Shown one piece after another: positions 39,028-48,121 of a DNA stretch of 64,000 nt (positions are counted from its first letter, which is position 1; each line of letters begins with the position of its first letter). The notes below the pieces were generated by a model, which worked only from the letters and a program-made list of their open reading frames with translations, did not search any database and was not told where the DNA came from. The stretch is from Glycomyces arizonensis DSM 44726. GTDB taxonomy: Bacteria > Actinomycetota > Actinomycetes > Mycobacteriales > Micromonosporaceae. The DNA is taken from positions 11,376 through 75,375 of the forward strand of contig NZ_AXWO01000021.1 in assembly GCF_000482705.1 (NCBI RefSeq), given 5' to 3'. The position numbers and the translations under genes are program-made.

Positions 39028-39338
39028 GCGCCATCGTCCCCTGGAGATCCGACCCCATCCGCCCCGCCGAGCCCCGGCCGCTGCGCATCAGCGTCGACGG
39101 CGTCCCCGTCGAAGGGCTGCACGGGCAGTCGATCGCGGGCGTCCTCCTCGCGCAAGGCGAGACCGCCTGGCGCACCACCGTCGCGGGCCGCGGACGCGGC
39201 GTCTTCTGCGGGATCGGCGTCTGCTTCGACTGCGTCGCCACCGTCAACGGCGAGAGCGACGTGCGCCTGTGCATGCGCCGCGCGCAGGACGGCGATGTCG
39301 TCGAGACGCAGAACGATGCGGGGGAGGAGCGGGTATGA
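39024..39338 (+). CDS. Small 2Fe-2S ferredoxin-like subunit of D-hydroxyproline dehydrogenase
   Basis: 104 aa. Plant-type 2Fe-2S cluster ligands in FCGIGVCFDCVATVNG and RLCMRRAQ (spacing C-x4-C-x2-C, then a distant C). Known heterotrimeric hydroxyproline, octopine and nopaline dehydrogenases carry such a small gamma subunit between alpha and beta. Overlaps both neighbours by ATGA, so the three subunits are made stoichiometrically. Confidence 0.9.
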   Translation: MSAIVPWRSDPIRPAEPRPLRISVDGVPVEGLHGQSIAGVLLAQGETAWRTTVAGRGRGVFCGIGVCFDCVATVNGESDVRLCMRRAQDGDVVETQNDAGEERV

Positions 39339-40741
39339 GCAGCGTTCTTGTCATCGGCGCCGGTCCCGCCGGACTCGCCGCCGCCGTGGCCGCGAGCGAC
39401 GCCGGAGCGCGCGTCACCCTCCTCGACTCCGGCGACGGCCTCGGCGGGCAGTATTGGCGACACCTGCCCGCCCAGCGCCCCAGCCGAAACGAGGCCCGGC
39501 TCCACCACGGGTGGGCAGCCTTCGAGCGGCTCCGAAGCCGCATCGGCGGCGACGACGCGATCGAGGTCGTCACCGAGGCCCAGGTCTGGGCCATCGAGAC
39601 CGCCGAATCCGTGACGGCCCAAGTCCTCGTCGGCCCCGCCGACGCCGCCGGACGCGAGGCGCGGGCCCTGACCGCCGACGCCATCGTGCTCGCCCCCGGC
39701 GCCCACGACCGCACGCTGCCGTTCCCCGGCTGGCACCTCCCGGGCGTCTTCTCCGCCGGGGCCGCCCAGGCCCTCGCGAAGGGCGAACGCATCGCCGTGG
39801 GCCGCCGCGCCGTCGTCGCCGGGGCCGGACCGTTCCTGCTGCCGGTCGCCCAGTCGCTCACCGCCGCCGGTGCGACCGTCCTCGGCGTGTTCGAGGCGGC
39901 CCGCCCGCCCGCCCTCGCCAAAGGCTGGCTCTCGAAGCCCTGGAAGCTCTTCGGCACGGCCCACAAGGGCCGCGAGCTCGCCGGATACCTGGCCCATCAC
40001 CTCGTCCACCGGGTGCCCTACCGGCTCGGCCGCGCCGTGGTCGAGGCCCGCGGCGACGGCCGCGTCGAGGAAGTGGTCATCGCGCGCGTCGACGCGGAGT
40101 GGGCCCCGGTGCCCGGCACCGAGCGGACCCTCGCCGCCGACGCGGTCTGCGTCAGCCACGGCTTCACCCCGCGCCTCGAACTGCCGATCGCCGCCGGGTG
40201 CGCGATCGGCCCGGACCGCTTCGTCCGCGTCGACCCAGATCAACGCACGAGCGTCGACGGCGTGTACGCGGCCGGTGAGATCACCGGCATCGGCGGGGTC
40301 GACGCGGCACTCGTCGAGGGCCGCATCGCGGGCCACCGCGCCGCCGGAGGCGCGAAATCCGCAATGGACTCCGCCCGGCGCCGCCGCGCGGCCACTACCG
40401 ACCTCGCCCGGCGCATCGAGGCCGCCCACGGCATCCGCCCCGGCTGGACCTCCTGGCTGCGCGACGACACCGTCGTCTGCCGCTGCGAGGAGGTCCCCTA
40501 CGCCAGGCTCCGCAGTGTGGCAGAGGCGACCGAGCAGCACGCCATGCGCTCGGTGAAGCTCACGACCCGAGCGGGCCTCGGCATCTGCCAGGCGCGCATG
40601 TGCGGCCGCACGGTGGAGGCCCTCATCGGGGCGGACACCTCGCGCGGCGCCGACACCTCCGACCGGCGGCCCCTGGCCGCGCCCATTCGGCTCGGCGACC
40701 TCGCCGAGCTCCCCACCACGCCCAAGCGCGGCAGTGCCTAG
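39335..40741 (+). CDS. NAD/FAD-dependent oxidoreductase with C-terminal BFD-like 2Fe-2S motif, D-hydroxyproline dehydrogenase alpha subunit-like
   Basis: 468 aa from the ATG overlapping the upstream stop. Rossmann motif VLVIGAGPAGLAAAVAASDAG, second nucleotide-binding stretch AVVAGAGPFLLPVAQSL, and a C-terminal Cys-rich domain VVCRCEEVPYARL...TTRAGLGICQARMCG that binds a 2Fe-2S cluster. This is the electron-transferring alpha subunit of the heterotrimer. The next gene follows after 15 nt with its own RBS. Confidence 0.9.
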   Translation: MSSVLVIGAGPAGLAAAVAASDAGARVTLLDSGDGLGGQYWRHLPAQRPSRNEARLHHGWAAFERLRSRIGGDDAIEVVTEAQVWAIETAESVTAQVLVGPADAAGREARALTADAIVLAPGAHDRTLPFPGWHLPGVFSAGAAQALAKGERIAVGRRAVVAGAGPFLLPVAQSLTAAGATVLGVFEAARPPALAKGWLSKPWKLFGTAHKGRELAGYLAHHLVHRVPYRLGRAVVEARGDGRVEEVVIARVDAEWAPVPGTERTLAADAVCVSHGFTPRLELPIAAGCAIGPDRFVRVDPDQRTSVDGVYAAGEITGIGGVDAALVEGRIAGHRAAGGAKSAMDSARRRRAATTDLARRIEAAHGIRPGWTSWLRDDTVVCRCEEVPYARLRSVAEATEQHAMRSVKLTTRAGLGICQARMCGRTVEALIGADTSRGADTSDRRPLAAPIRLGDLAELPTTPKRGSA

Positions 40742-40756
40742 AAAGGGAAGACACCC

Positions 40757-41689
40757 ATGACTGACAAGAAGTTCGACCTCGGCGGCGTCGTCGTCGCGAC
40801 GACGCTGGCGTTCAAGGAGGACCCGAAGGCGCCCGCCGGGCTCGCGGTCGACTACGACAAGTTCGCCGAGCACTGCGACTTCCTCATCCGCAACGGCTGC
40901 CGCGGCGTCGGCCCCAACGGCTCGCTCGGCGAGTACTCCTCCCTCACCGACTCCGAGCGCCGCAAGGTCGTGCAGGTCGCCGTCGAAACGGTCGGCGACC
41001 GCGGGCTCGTCGTCGCCGGTGTGCACGGCGTCGGCTGGCACCAAGCGGTCCAGTGGGCCGAGCACGCCCAGGAGGACGGCGCCGACGGCGTCCTGCTGCT
41101 CCCGCCGACGATCTACCGCGCCAACCGCGGCGAGGTCGTCGAGCACTACACCAAGGTCAACGAGGTCGGCCTGCCGATCATGATGTACAACAACCCGTTC
41201 GACACGAAGGTCGACATCGGGCCCGACCTCATCGCCGAGCTGTACGAGCTCGAGAACGTCGTGGCCGTCAAGGAGTTCTCCACCGACGTCCGCCGCGTCC
41301 TGGAGATCCGGGAGCGGTGCGACATCGACGTCATCGCCGGCGCCGACGACCTCCTCTTCGAGTCGCTCGTCGTCGGCGCGAAGGGCTGGTTCGCCGGATA
41401 CCCGAACGCCTTCCCGCGCGAGGCCGTCGCGATCTACGATCTCGTCACGGCCGGGGAGATCGAGCGGGCCCGCGAGCTGTACACCGGCCTGGTGCCGGTG
41501 TTCCGCTGGGACACGAAGACGGAGTTCGTCCAGGCGATCAAGCTGTCGATGGACGTCGCGGGCAACAGCTACGGCGGGCCGACCCGCCCGCCGCGCGGGC
41601 CGCTCTCGGCAGCCCAGCGCGAGCAGGTCGTCCGCGACACCCGCCGCGCCCTGGACCACGCCGAACGATTCCACGGTTCCGCTTCCTAG
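40757..41689 (+). CDS. 1-pyrroline-4-hydroxy-2-carboxylate deaminase (DapA family)
   Basis: 310 aa, class I aldolase barrel of the dihydrodipicolinate-synthase family. Schiff-base Lys K172 (VVAVKEFSTD), catalytic Tyr Y144 (IMMYNNPFD) and the substrate loop GVGPNGSLGEYSSLTD are present. In the bacterial hydroxyproline route this family converts 1-pyrroline-4-hydroxy-2-carboxylate to 2-oxoglutarate semialdehyde plus ammonia; the flanking dehydrogenase, epimerase and semialdehyde dehydrogenase genes make that assignment strong. RBS GAAAGGGAAG. Confidence 0.9.
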   Translation: MTDKKFDLGGVVVATTLAFKEDPKAPAGLAVDYDKFAEHCDFLIRNGCRGVGPNGSLGEYSSLTDSERRKVVQVAVETVGDRGLVVAGVHGVGWHQAVQWAEHAQEDGADGVLLLPPTIYRANRGEVVEHYTKVNEVGLPIMMYNNPFDTKVDIGPDLIAELYELENVVAVKEFSTDVRRVLEIRERCDIDVIAGADDLLFESLVVGAKGWFAGYPNAFPREAVAIYDLVTAGEIERARELYTGLVPVFRWDTKTEFVQAIKLSMDVAGNSYGGPTRPPRGPLSAAQREQVVRDTRRALDHAERFHGSAS

Positions 41690-41731
41690 AGGTACCGTGC
41701 CCGCACGGGGACCGCTCGCGATTGGAGGAGC

Positions 41732-42733
41732 ATGAGAACGACACGGCTGATCAGCGCCGTCGACTCGCACACGGAGGGCATGCCGACCCGGGTGGTCACC
41801 GGCGGGGTCGGGACCATCCCGGGCGCGACGATGAACGACAAGCGCCTCCACTTCATCGAGCACATGGACGATCTGCGGCGCTTTTTGATGGACGAGCCGC
41901 GCGGCCACGCCGCGATGAGCGGCGCGATCCTCCAGCAGCCGACCCGCCCCGACTGCGACTGGGGCGTGATCTACATCGAGGTGTCCGGCTGCCTGCCGAT
42001 GTGCGGGCACGGCACGATCGGGGTCGCGACCGTGCTCGTCGAGACCGGGATGGTCCCTGTCGTCGAGCCGGTCACCGAGATCCGGCTCGACACGCCCGCC
42101 GGGCCGGTCACCGCGCGCGTCGCGGTCTCGGGCGGTCACGCCGACGCGGTCACCATCGAGAACGTGCCGAGCTACGCCGACGCGCTCGACACGAGCGTGG
42201 AGGTGCCCGGCCTGGGCACCGTCCCGTACTCGATGGCCTTCGGCGGCAACTTCTACGCGATGGTGGACCTCGACGACGTCGGCCTGCCGTTCGACCGCTC
42301 GCGCGGGCAGGAGATCCTGGCCGCCGGACTGGCGATCATGGACGCGATCAACGAGACCGCTCCGCCGCGGCACCCCGAGATCGCCGGGCTCGACCACTGC
42401 CACCACGTCGAGTTCATCGCGCCGGGATCGACCGCGGCGCGCTCGCGGCACGCGATGGCGATCCACCCCGGCTGGTTCGACCGCTCGCCGTGCGGCACCG
42501 GCACGTCCGCCCGGATGGCCGAGCTGTGGGCGCGCGGCGAGCTCGATCTCGAGACCGACTTCGTCAACGAGTCGTTCATCGGCACCCGTTTCATCGGGCG
42601 GCTCACCGGCGAGACCACCGTCGGCGGCCGTCCGGCGGTGGTCCCCACGATCACCGGCCGCGCCTGGGTGACCGGCACGGCGCAGTACATGCTCGACCCC
42701 GCCGACCCGTTCCCTTCGGGATTCCAGTTCTAG
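41732..42733 (+). CDS. 4-hydroxyproline 2-epimerase (proline racemase family)
   Basis: 333 aa. Both catalytic cysteines are present: C91 in MCGHGTIG and C254 in DRSPCGTGTSA. Two Cys indicate an epimerase or racemase; dehydratases of this family replace one with Ser or Thr. It would convert trans-4-hydroxy-L-proline to cis-4-hydroxy-D-proline, the substrate of the dehydrogenase encoded upstream. RBS GGAGGAG 2 nt before the ATG region. Separated from the deaminase gene by 42 nt. Confidence 0.92.
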   Translation: MRTTRLISAVDSHTEGMPTRVVTGGVGTIPGATMNDKRLHFIEHMDDLRRFLMDEPRGHAAMSGAILQQPTRPDCDWGVIYIEVSGCLPMCGHGTIGVATVLVETGMVPVVEPVTEIRLDTPAGPVTARVAVSGGHADAVTIENVPSYADALDTSVEVPGLGTVPYSMAFGGNFYAMVDLDDVGLPFDRSRGQEILAAGLAIMDAINETAPPRHPEIAGLDHCHHVEFIAPGSTAARSRHAMAIHPGWFDRSPCGTGTSARMAELWARGELDLETDFVNESFIGTRFIGRLTGETTVGGRPAVVPTITGRAWVTGTAQYMLDPADPFPSGFQF

Positions 42734-42741
42734 GAGTGCTC

Positions 42742-44232
42742 ATGACGAACCAGACGCCACTCGACAGCCTCGACGCGATCGCGCGGACCGCCGACGAGGC
42801 GGCCCGCGCGCTCGTGCGGATCGCCCCGGCGACCCGCGCCGCCGCCCTCGTCGCCGCCGCGGACGCGATCACCGCGGAAGCCGACGACCTGGTGGCGCTC
42901 GCGATGAGCGAGACCGGCCTGGCCGAGGTCCGACTGCGCGGCGAGCTGAAGCGGACCGCAGTCCAGCTGCGGCTCTTCGCCGACACGGTCGTCGACGGCG
43001 CCTATCTCGACGCCCGGATCGACCGCGCCGACCCCGACTTCGCGCTCGGGCCCCGGCCGGACGTGCGCAGCGTCAACGAGCCGATCGGGCCCGTGCTGAA
43101 CTTCGCCGCGAGCAACTTCCCGTTCGCGTTCTCCGTCGCCGGCGGGGACACCGCGGCCGCGCTCGCCGCGGGCAACCCGGTCATCGTCAAGGCCCACCCG
43201 GGCCACCCGCTCCTGTCCGAGCGCACCGCCGAGGTCGCCGCCGCCGCGCTCGAAGGCGCCGGGCTCCCTTCGGGCACACTGCAACTCATCGCCGGGCAGG
43301 AGGCGGGAGTCGCGATGCTGCGGCACCCGCTCGTCAAGGCCGCGTCGTTCACCGGATCGGTCGGGGCCGGGCGGGTCCTCGCCGACATCGCCGCCGCGCG
43401 GGTCGACCCGATCCCGTTCTACGGTGAGCTCGGCAGCGTCAACCCCGTCTTCGTCACCCCCGGCGCCCTCGCCGAACGCGCGGGCGAGATCGCCGCCGGG
43501 CTCGTGGCGAGCGTCGGCGGCTCCGCCGGGCAGCTGTGCACGAAGCCCGGATTCGTCTTCCTGCCCGCGGGCCACGGCCTCGACGACGCGATCGCCGAGG
43601 CTTCGGCCAAGGTCGAGGAGCACCGGATGCTGGGCCCGCGCATCGCCGAGGGCTATGCGCGGCGGCGCGACGCGATCCTCGAAACGGCGGGCGTCCGCGT
43701 CATCGCCGCCGGGTCGCTGCGGACCGACGACGGCGGCCAGGGCTGGGTGACGCCCACGATGGCCGCCGTCGGCGTCGAGGACCTCCGCGCCGGTCTCGGC
43801 ACGCTCCTCGACGAGTGCTTCGGCCCGCTCACGATCCTCGTCGAGGCACCGGCCGACGCCGATTACGCGGATCTGCTCGAGGAGTTCTTCGAAGGGAACC
43901 TCACCGTCACCGTGCACCGGGCCGACGGCGACGACGTCGCGCGCCTGGTGCGCGCGGCATCGCGCCGGGCCGGGCGCGTCCTGTTCGACGGCTGGCCCAC
44001 GGGGGTCGCGGTGACCCCCGCGATGCAGCACGGCGGGCCGTGGCCCGCCACGACCTCGGGCGGCACGAGCGTCGGCACGGCGGCCATCGCGCGGTTCGTG
44101 CGGGCGGTCGCCTACCAGAACGCTCCGGCGGCGATCCTGCCGCCGCCGCTGCGCGACGACAACCCGTGGGACGTGCCGCAGCGGATCGCCCCGGCGGGGG
44201 AGTCCGCCGCGTGGGGAGGCCGCGCGGCGTAG
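42742..44232 (+). CDS. 2-oxoglutarate semialdehyde dehydrogenase (NADP+/NAD+ aldehyde dehydrogenase)
   Basis: 496 aa from the ATG at 42742, 8 nt after the epimerase stop. Aldehyde dehydrogenase fold with nucleophile C266 (GQLCTKPGF), general base E229 (FYGELGSVNPVF) and NAD(P)-binding segments GPVLNFAASNFPFAFSVAGGDTAAALAAGNPVIVKAHPGHP and FTGSVGAGR. This sequence type matches 2-oxoglutarate semialdehyde dehydrogenases of hydroxyproline and sugar-acid pathways. It completes the route to 2-oxoglutarate. Confidence 0.91.
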   Translation: MTNQTPLDSLDAIARTADEAARALVRIAPATRAAALVAAADAITAEADDLVALAMSETGLAEVRLRGELKRTAVQLRLFADTVVDGAYLDARIDRADPDFALGPRPDVRSVNEPIGPVLNFAASNFPFAFSVAGGDTAAALAAGNPVIVKAHPGHPLLSERTAEVAAAALEGAGLPSGTLQLIAGQEAGVAMLRHPLVKAASFTGSVGAGRVLADIAAARVDPIPFYGELGSVNPVFVTPGALAERAGEIAAGLVASVGGSAGQLCTKPGFVFLPAGHGLDDAIAEASAKVEEHRMLGPRIAEGYARRRDAILETAGVRVIAAGSLRTDDGGQGWVTPTMAAVGVEDLRAGLGTLLDECFGPLTILVEAPADADYADLLEEFFEGNLTVTVHRADGDDVARLVRAASRRAGRVLFDGWPTGVAVTPAMQHGGPWPATTSGGTSVGTAAIARFVRAVAYQNAPAAILPPPLRDDNPWDVPQRIAPAGESAAWGGRAA

Positions 44233-44235
44233 TCG

Positions 44236-44688
44236 CTAACGCTCGTCGACGACCCGGCCGTACTCGTCGGCGAACTCGTGCAGCAGCGCGATGAGCCGTT
44301 CGGACTTCTCGGGTCCGAGCCTGTCGAGGGCGGACTGGTAGCCGCCGAGGACCACGTCCAGGTTCGCCTTGAGCGCCTCCGCGCCCGCCTCGGTGGGGGC
44401 GAATCGGTAGGCGGGGCTGCCCGGCTCGCGGGAGCGCTGGACCATGCCCTGGTGCAGCGCCGCGTTGACCTGGCGGTTGACGGTCGACTGCTCGAGCTTG
44501 AGCTGGTCGGCGATCTCGCGGAGCGTGCGCGGGCCGCTCTCGCTGAGGAGCCACAGCAGCCGCAGGTCGGCGGTGCCGATGGTGGCGCACTGGGTGATGA
44601 CGTGGCGCTGGCGCTCGAACCGCGTGATCGCGGCCGCGAACCGCCGCCCGGGGTCGCCGGGGGCGGTACCTGAACGCTGCTCGGCCAT
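44236..44688 (-). CDS. MarR-family transcriptional regulator
   Basis: 150 aa from the ATG at 44688 preceded by GGAGGCGAC; a longer form from 44718 is less likely. Winged HTH TADLRLLWLLSESGPRTLREIADQLKLEQSTVNRQVNAALHQGMVQR with the wing AYRFAPTEAG. It diverges from an MFS exporter gene across a short AT-rich region with an inverted repeat, the usual drug-efflux repressor layout. It is convergent with, and only 3 bp from, the end of the hydroxyproline operon and is probably unrelated to it. Confidence 0.92.
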   Translation of the reverse strand: MAEQRSGTAPGDPGRRFAAAITRFERQRHVITQCATIGTADLRLLWLLSESGPRTLREIADQLKLEQSTVNRQVNAALHQGMVQRSREPGSPAYRFAPTEAGAEALKANLDVVLGGYQSALDRLGPEKSERLIALLHEFADEYGRVVDER

Positions 44689-44731
44689 GTCGCCTCCTTC
44701 ACATGCGGGTGGACACATCCCAATGATTGTG

Positions 44732-44757
44732 TATGATACATAAGTCTATCGTATGTA
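44732..44757. promoter_or_regulatory. Operator/promoter region between MarR and MFS genes
   Basis: Inverted repeat TACATA (44737-44742) and TATGTA (44752-44757) with a 9-nt spacer, overlapping TATGAT (44732-44737), a possible -10. Typical placement for MarR autorepression and control of the divergent exporter. Confidence 0.6.
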
Positions 44758-44784
44758 ACTTACACATCGAAGCCTAAGGAAACC

Positions 44785-46263
44785 ATGTCCCCATCACCGC
44801 CAAGGGCGGAGCCGGAAGCGGCGCACCCCAGCTCCCGGCACCCCGCCCTGATCGTGCTCGTCCTCGGCTTCTCCAGCCTCTGCGCCGCCCTGATGCAGTC
44901 GCTGGTGATCCCGATCCAGAGCGAGCTCCCCAAGCTGCTCGACACCAGCGCGAGCAACACCTCCTGGATCGTCACCGCCACCCTCCTGGGCGGCGCGGTC
45001 GCCATGCCCACGGCAGGGCGCCTGGCCGACATCTTCGGCAAGAAGCCGATCCTCATCGTCAGCGCCGCGATCCTCGTCCTCGGCTCCCTGCTGTGCGCGG
45101 TCGGCGGCGGCTTCGCGCTCGTCCTGGTCGGCCGCTTCCTCCAGGGCATCGCCATGGGCTACGTCCCCGTGGCGATCAGCATGGTCCACGAGGTGACGCC
45201 GCCGAAGATGGTCAACACCGCCACCGCGGGCATCAGCGCCACGCTCGGCGTCGGCGGCGCGCTCGGCCTCCCGATCGCCGCCTGGATCGCCCAGGAGTAC
45301 GACTGGCACGCGCTGTTCTGGCTCTCGGCCGTCCTCGCCGCGGTCATGACCGCCCTCACCGCCGTCGCCCTCCCGCACCGCGCCAACCGCCACCCGGCCC
45401 GGTTCGACCTCGTCGGCTCGATCGGCCTGGCCGTCGGCCTGGTCGCCCTGCTCGTGGGCATCTCCAAGGGCGGCGACTGGGGCTGGACCGACGGGAGCAC
45501 GCTCGCGTCGATCATCGGCGGCGCCGCCGTCCTGGTCCTGTGGGGCGTCTACGAGCTGCGCCACCGCGCCCCGCTCGTGGACCTGCGCACCACCGCGCGG
45601 CTGCCCGTGCTGCTCACCAACCTCGCCGCGCTCGCGGCCGGGTTCGGCATGATGGCGCAGTCCATCGTGGTGCCCCAACTGCTCCAGATGCCCGAGCAGA
45701 CCGGCTACGGCCTGGGACAGACGATCCTCCAGGCAGGACTCTGGATGGCCCCCGCGGGCCTGATGATGCTGGCGTTCGCGCCGATCTCCAGCGCGATGCT
45801 CACCCGCATCGGCGGCCGCCTCACCCTCGCGATCGGGGCGGCGGTGATCGCCGGGGGCTACCTCGTGGCCGCGTTCATGACCGACGAGGCGTGGAAGCTC
45901 ATGGTCGCCAGCTGCATCTCCGCGGCCGGGGTGGGCATCGGCTACGCCGCCATGCCCACCCTGATCATGGACAACGTCCCCCGCTCCGAGGCCGGTTCGG
46001 GCGTCGGCGTCAACTCGCTGATGCGATCGATGGGCACCACCGTCGCCGGAGCGGTCATGGCCGTGGTCCTGACCAGCCAGACCATGACCCTCGCGCCGGG
46101 CACCCCGTCGATCCCCACGCACGACGCGTTCCGGCTGTGCTTCCTCATCGGCGCGGGTGCGGCGCTCGTCGCGGCGGCCCTGACCCTCTTCATCCCGCGC
46201 AGGCCGCGCCCGGCTCCCGTGCGGGACGAGCGCGTCGAATCGGAGCTCGAAGCGGTCCACTGA
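44785..46263 (+). CDS. MFS multidrug exporter, DHA2 (14-TMS) family
   Basis: 492 aa, about 14 predicted membrane segments. DHA2 signatures: motif A-like GRLADIFGKKPILI in the loop 2-3, SNTSWIVTATLLGGAVAMP in segment 2 and GRFLQGIAMGYVPVAISMV in segment 4. N-terminal Ser/Pro-rich cytoplasmic tail. Predicted proton-driven export of a drug or small metabolite, repressed by the divergent MarR protein. Substrate unknown. Confidence 0.92.
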   Translation: MSPSPPRAEPEAAHPSSRHPALIVLVLGFSSLCAALMQSLVIPIQSELPKLLDTSASNTSWIVTATLLGGAVAMPTAGRLADIFGKKPILIVSAAILVLGSLLCAVGGGFALVLVGRFLQGIAMGYVPVAISMVHEVTPPKMVNTATAGISATLGVGGALGLPIAAWIAQEYDWHALFWLSAVLAAVMTALTAVALPHRANRHPARFDLVGSIGLAVGLVALLVGISKGGDWGWTDGSTLASIIGGAAVLVLWGVYELRHRAPLVDLRTTARLPVLLTNLAALAAGFGMMAQSIVVPQLLQMPEQTGYGLGQTILQAGLWMAPAGLMMLAFAPISSAMLTRIGGRLTLAIGAAVIAGGYLVAAFMTDEAWKLMVASCISAAGVGIGYAAMPTLIMDNVPRSEAGSGVGVNSLMRSMGTTVAGAVMAVVLTSQTMTLAPGTPSIPTHDAFRLCFLIGAGAALVAAALTLFIPRRPRPAPVRDERVESELEAVH

Positions 46264-46277
46264 GCAACGACACGGCA

Positions 46278-46309
46278 AGGGGCCCGCGGCGGATCCGCCG
46301 CGGGCCCCT
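46278..46309. terminator. Bidirectional terminator between MFS and CBM2-protein genes
   Basis: A perfect 32-nt palindrome centred on GGATCC forms a stem of about 14 bp with a tiny loop, between two convergent genes. Confidence 0.85.
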
Positions 46310-46327
46310 CACCGTGTCAGCCGTCGA

Positions 46328-48028
46328 TCAGTTTGGCGCGTGGACGGTGCCGTCGTCCCAGTCGCGGGTGGCGCCCCGCAGGTACCAGCTCGACCCGCCG
46401 GACGGGGTGCTGCCCGAGAAGTGCTGCTCGATGGAGCCCTCGAACGGCGCAGCGGAGACGTTGCCGCCGTACGCGTCCGTGTAGACCGTGGTCGAACCGG
46501 AGCTCTGCAGCGTGAAGCCGCCCGGCCGGTACTCTCGCAGGCTCCCCGTGAACGGCGAGCGGGGGTCGTCCCATTCGAGCCGTTCCCCGGCTTGGAGGGC
46601 CTCCTCGCATCCCGGGCCGCCCAGCAGATCCGGCTCGTAGCACAGGTCCAGGACCCGGCCCAGGTTGTTCGGCTGGGACGGGTCGTAGTAGCGCGACGAG
46701 TTGACCACGTAGAACAGCGGCGAGATGCTGAAGTTCACTCCGGCGCCGTTGATCTGCGAGTTGCCGAACCAGAAGTCGTCCATGTCGGAGACGTTGAACG
46801 GCTGCGGGTCGGGGTAGAGCGGATCGTAGTGGGTCTCGCCGCGGCGGATCGCGTCGACGCAGCTCGACTCGGCGATCAGCCGTCCGGGCGTCACGTACTC
46901 CGAGGGCGAGTCCGCCGGCGCCGGAGTTCCGACGTCGATGAACCGGCCTCCGAAGCCGGGGCATTCGGACGGGCTGAAGCCGCCGGCCACGCCGAACGGC
47001 ATCAGCACGGCTACGTCGGCCTGCACGGTCCGCCCGTTCGCGGTGCACTTGATGTTGCTGATCAGCTCGTGGACGTTGTTCTTGAACGCGTCCGGCGAGT
47101 GCGTGCCCTGGTGGATCTTCAACAGGATGTCGCAGTTGGCCAGGACCGTGCCCTGAGGCGGGAAGAAGGCGGAGCCGTCATCGCCCTGGATCACGTCGAC
47201 GTTCTGGACCAGCACCTTGTGTCCGACATGGTCCTCGTGCCGCTGGCTCATGTCGGGCAGGCTGTCGGCCTGCACCTCGCTGACGTAGCCGAACGGCGGG
47301 AAGCCGCTCTCGTCGAACAGCGGCGAGTTGCGCGGGTCGTCGCCGTGCTCGTGCCCGAACGAGCAGCCGCTCGGGTCCTGGACGGGGTGCCAGGTGGGAT
47401 AGACCTTGCCGTCGGGGCCGTAGGTCCAATACCTGGCGTGGATCTCGCTGGCGCACTCGCCGGGCTGGGGGTCGTAGCCCTTCGGCTGCAAGACCAGCTC
47501 GTACGCCATGCTGAGCTCGGCGTCGGCGGGCGGCGGCCCCTGGCCCCACTCGGGGTTCGTCGGGACGGGGTCCGTCGGGTCCGGATCCGTGGGGTCCGGT
47601 CCGGGGTCGGTCTGGCCGTCGCAGACGTCGCCGTTGACGGAGATCCGGCTCGGCTCGGCGCTGCTGCCGTTGCCGACGAAGCCGAAGACCTCGCGGCTCT
47701 GGCCGGAGCCGATGGAGCCGTTCCAGCCGACGTCGGTGCCGCTGAAGCTGGATCCGCTCTGGTTCCAGTCGACGTTCCACGCGCTGCTGACAGCGGTGCC
47801 GGAGGGGAAGTCCCAGTCGATCTGCCAGCCGTTGATGGGCTCGCCGGCGGTGATGGTGATGTTGGCCTGGAAGCCGGAGCCCCAGTCGTTGGTGACGTTG
47901 TAGTCGACTTCGCAGCCCTCTTCGGCGAACGCGTGGTTCGCCGAGACGATGGTCAGCGCACTGGCGCCGAGAGCGGCGACGGCCATGAGAGCGACCGCCA
48001 GCCTCCTATGCATTTGACGCGATTGCAT
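46328..48028 (-). CDS. Secreted CBM2 protein with a conserved domain of unknown function
   Basis: 566 aa from an ATG with AAAGGA upstream. Signal peptide to about NHAFAEE, then a CBM2 (residues about 38-140: EVDYNVTNDWGSGFQANITI, SAWNVDWNQSGSSFSG) and a DP/T repeat linker (DPGPDPTDPDPTDP). The remaining 390 residues contain HPVQDPSGCSFGHEHGDDPR with a possible HxH metal site, many Cys and WFGNSQINGAGVNF; I do not recognise the family. A CebR-like box sits about 95 bp upstream, so it probably belongs to a cellulose-responsive regulon. A new cellulose- or chitin-active domain is possible but unproven. Confidence 0.85.
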   Translation of the reverse strand: MQSRQMHRRLAVALMAVAALGASALTIVSANHAFAEEGCEVDYNVTNDWGSGFQANITITAGEPINGWQIDWDFPSGTAVSSAWNVDWNQSGSSFSGTDVGWNGSIGSGQSREVFGFVGNGSSAEPSRISVNGDVCDGQTDPGPDPTDPDPTDPVPTNPEWGQGPPPADAELSMAYELVLQPKGYDPQPGECASEIHARYWTYGPDGKVYPTWHPVQDPSGCSFGHEHGDDPRNSPLFDESGFPPFGYVSEVQADSLPDMSQRHEDHVGHKVLVQNVDVIQGDDGSAFFPPQGTVLANCDILLKIHQGTHSPDAFKNNVHELISNIKCTANGRTVQADVAVLMPFGVAGGFSPSECPGFGGRFIDVGTPAPADSPSEYVTPGRLIAESSCVDAIRRGETHYDPLYPDPQPFNVSDMDDFWFGNSQINGAGVNFSISPLFYVVNSSRYYDPSQPNNLGRVLDLCYEPDLLGGPGCEEALQAGERLEWDDPRSPFTGSLREYRPGGFTLQSSGSTTVYTDAYGGNVSAAPFEGSIEQHFSGSTPSGGSSWYLRGATRDWDDGTVHAPN

Positions 48029-48121
48029 AGTTCGATGTCCTTTCTTCTTGGTGGCGGCGATCGGAGGGGCTCTATCGGTGTCTTGGCTCGTGCGAAACGG
48101 GTTTGATGATCATTTCGACGA

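Noticed and set aside
38999-42466. 1155-codon minus-strand open frame across the hydroxyproline genes
   Set aside because: Antisense shadow with no domain content; five catalytically complete genes occupy the plus strand.
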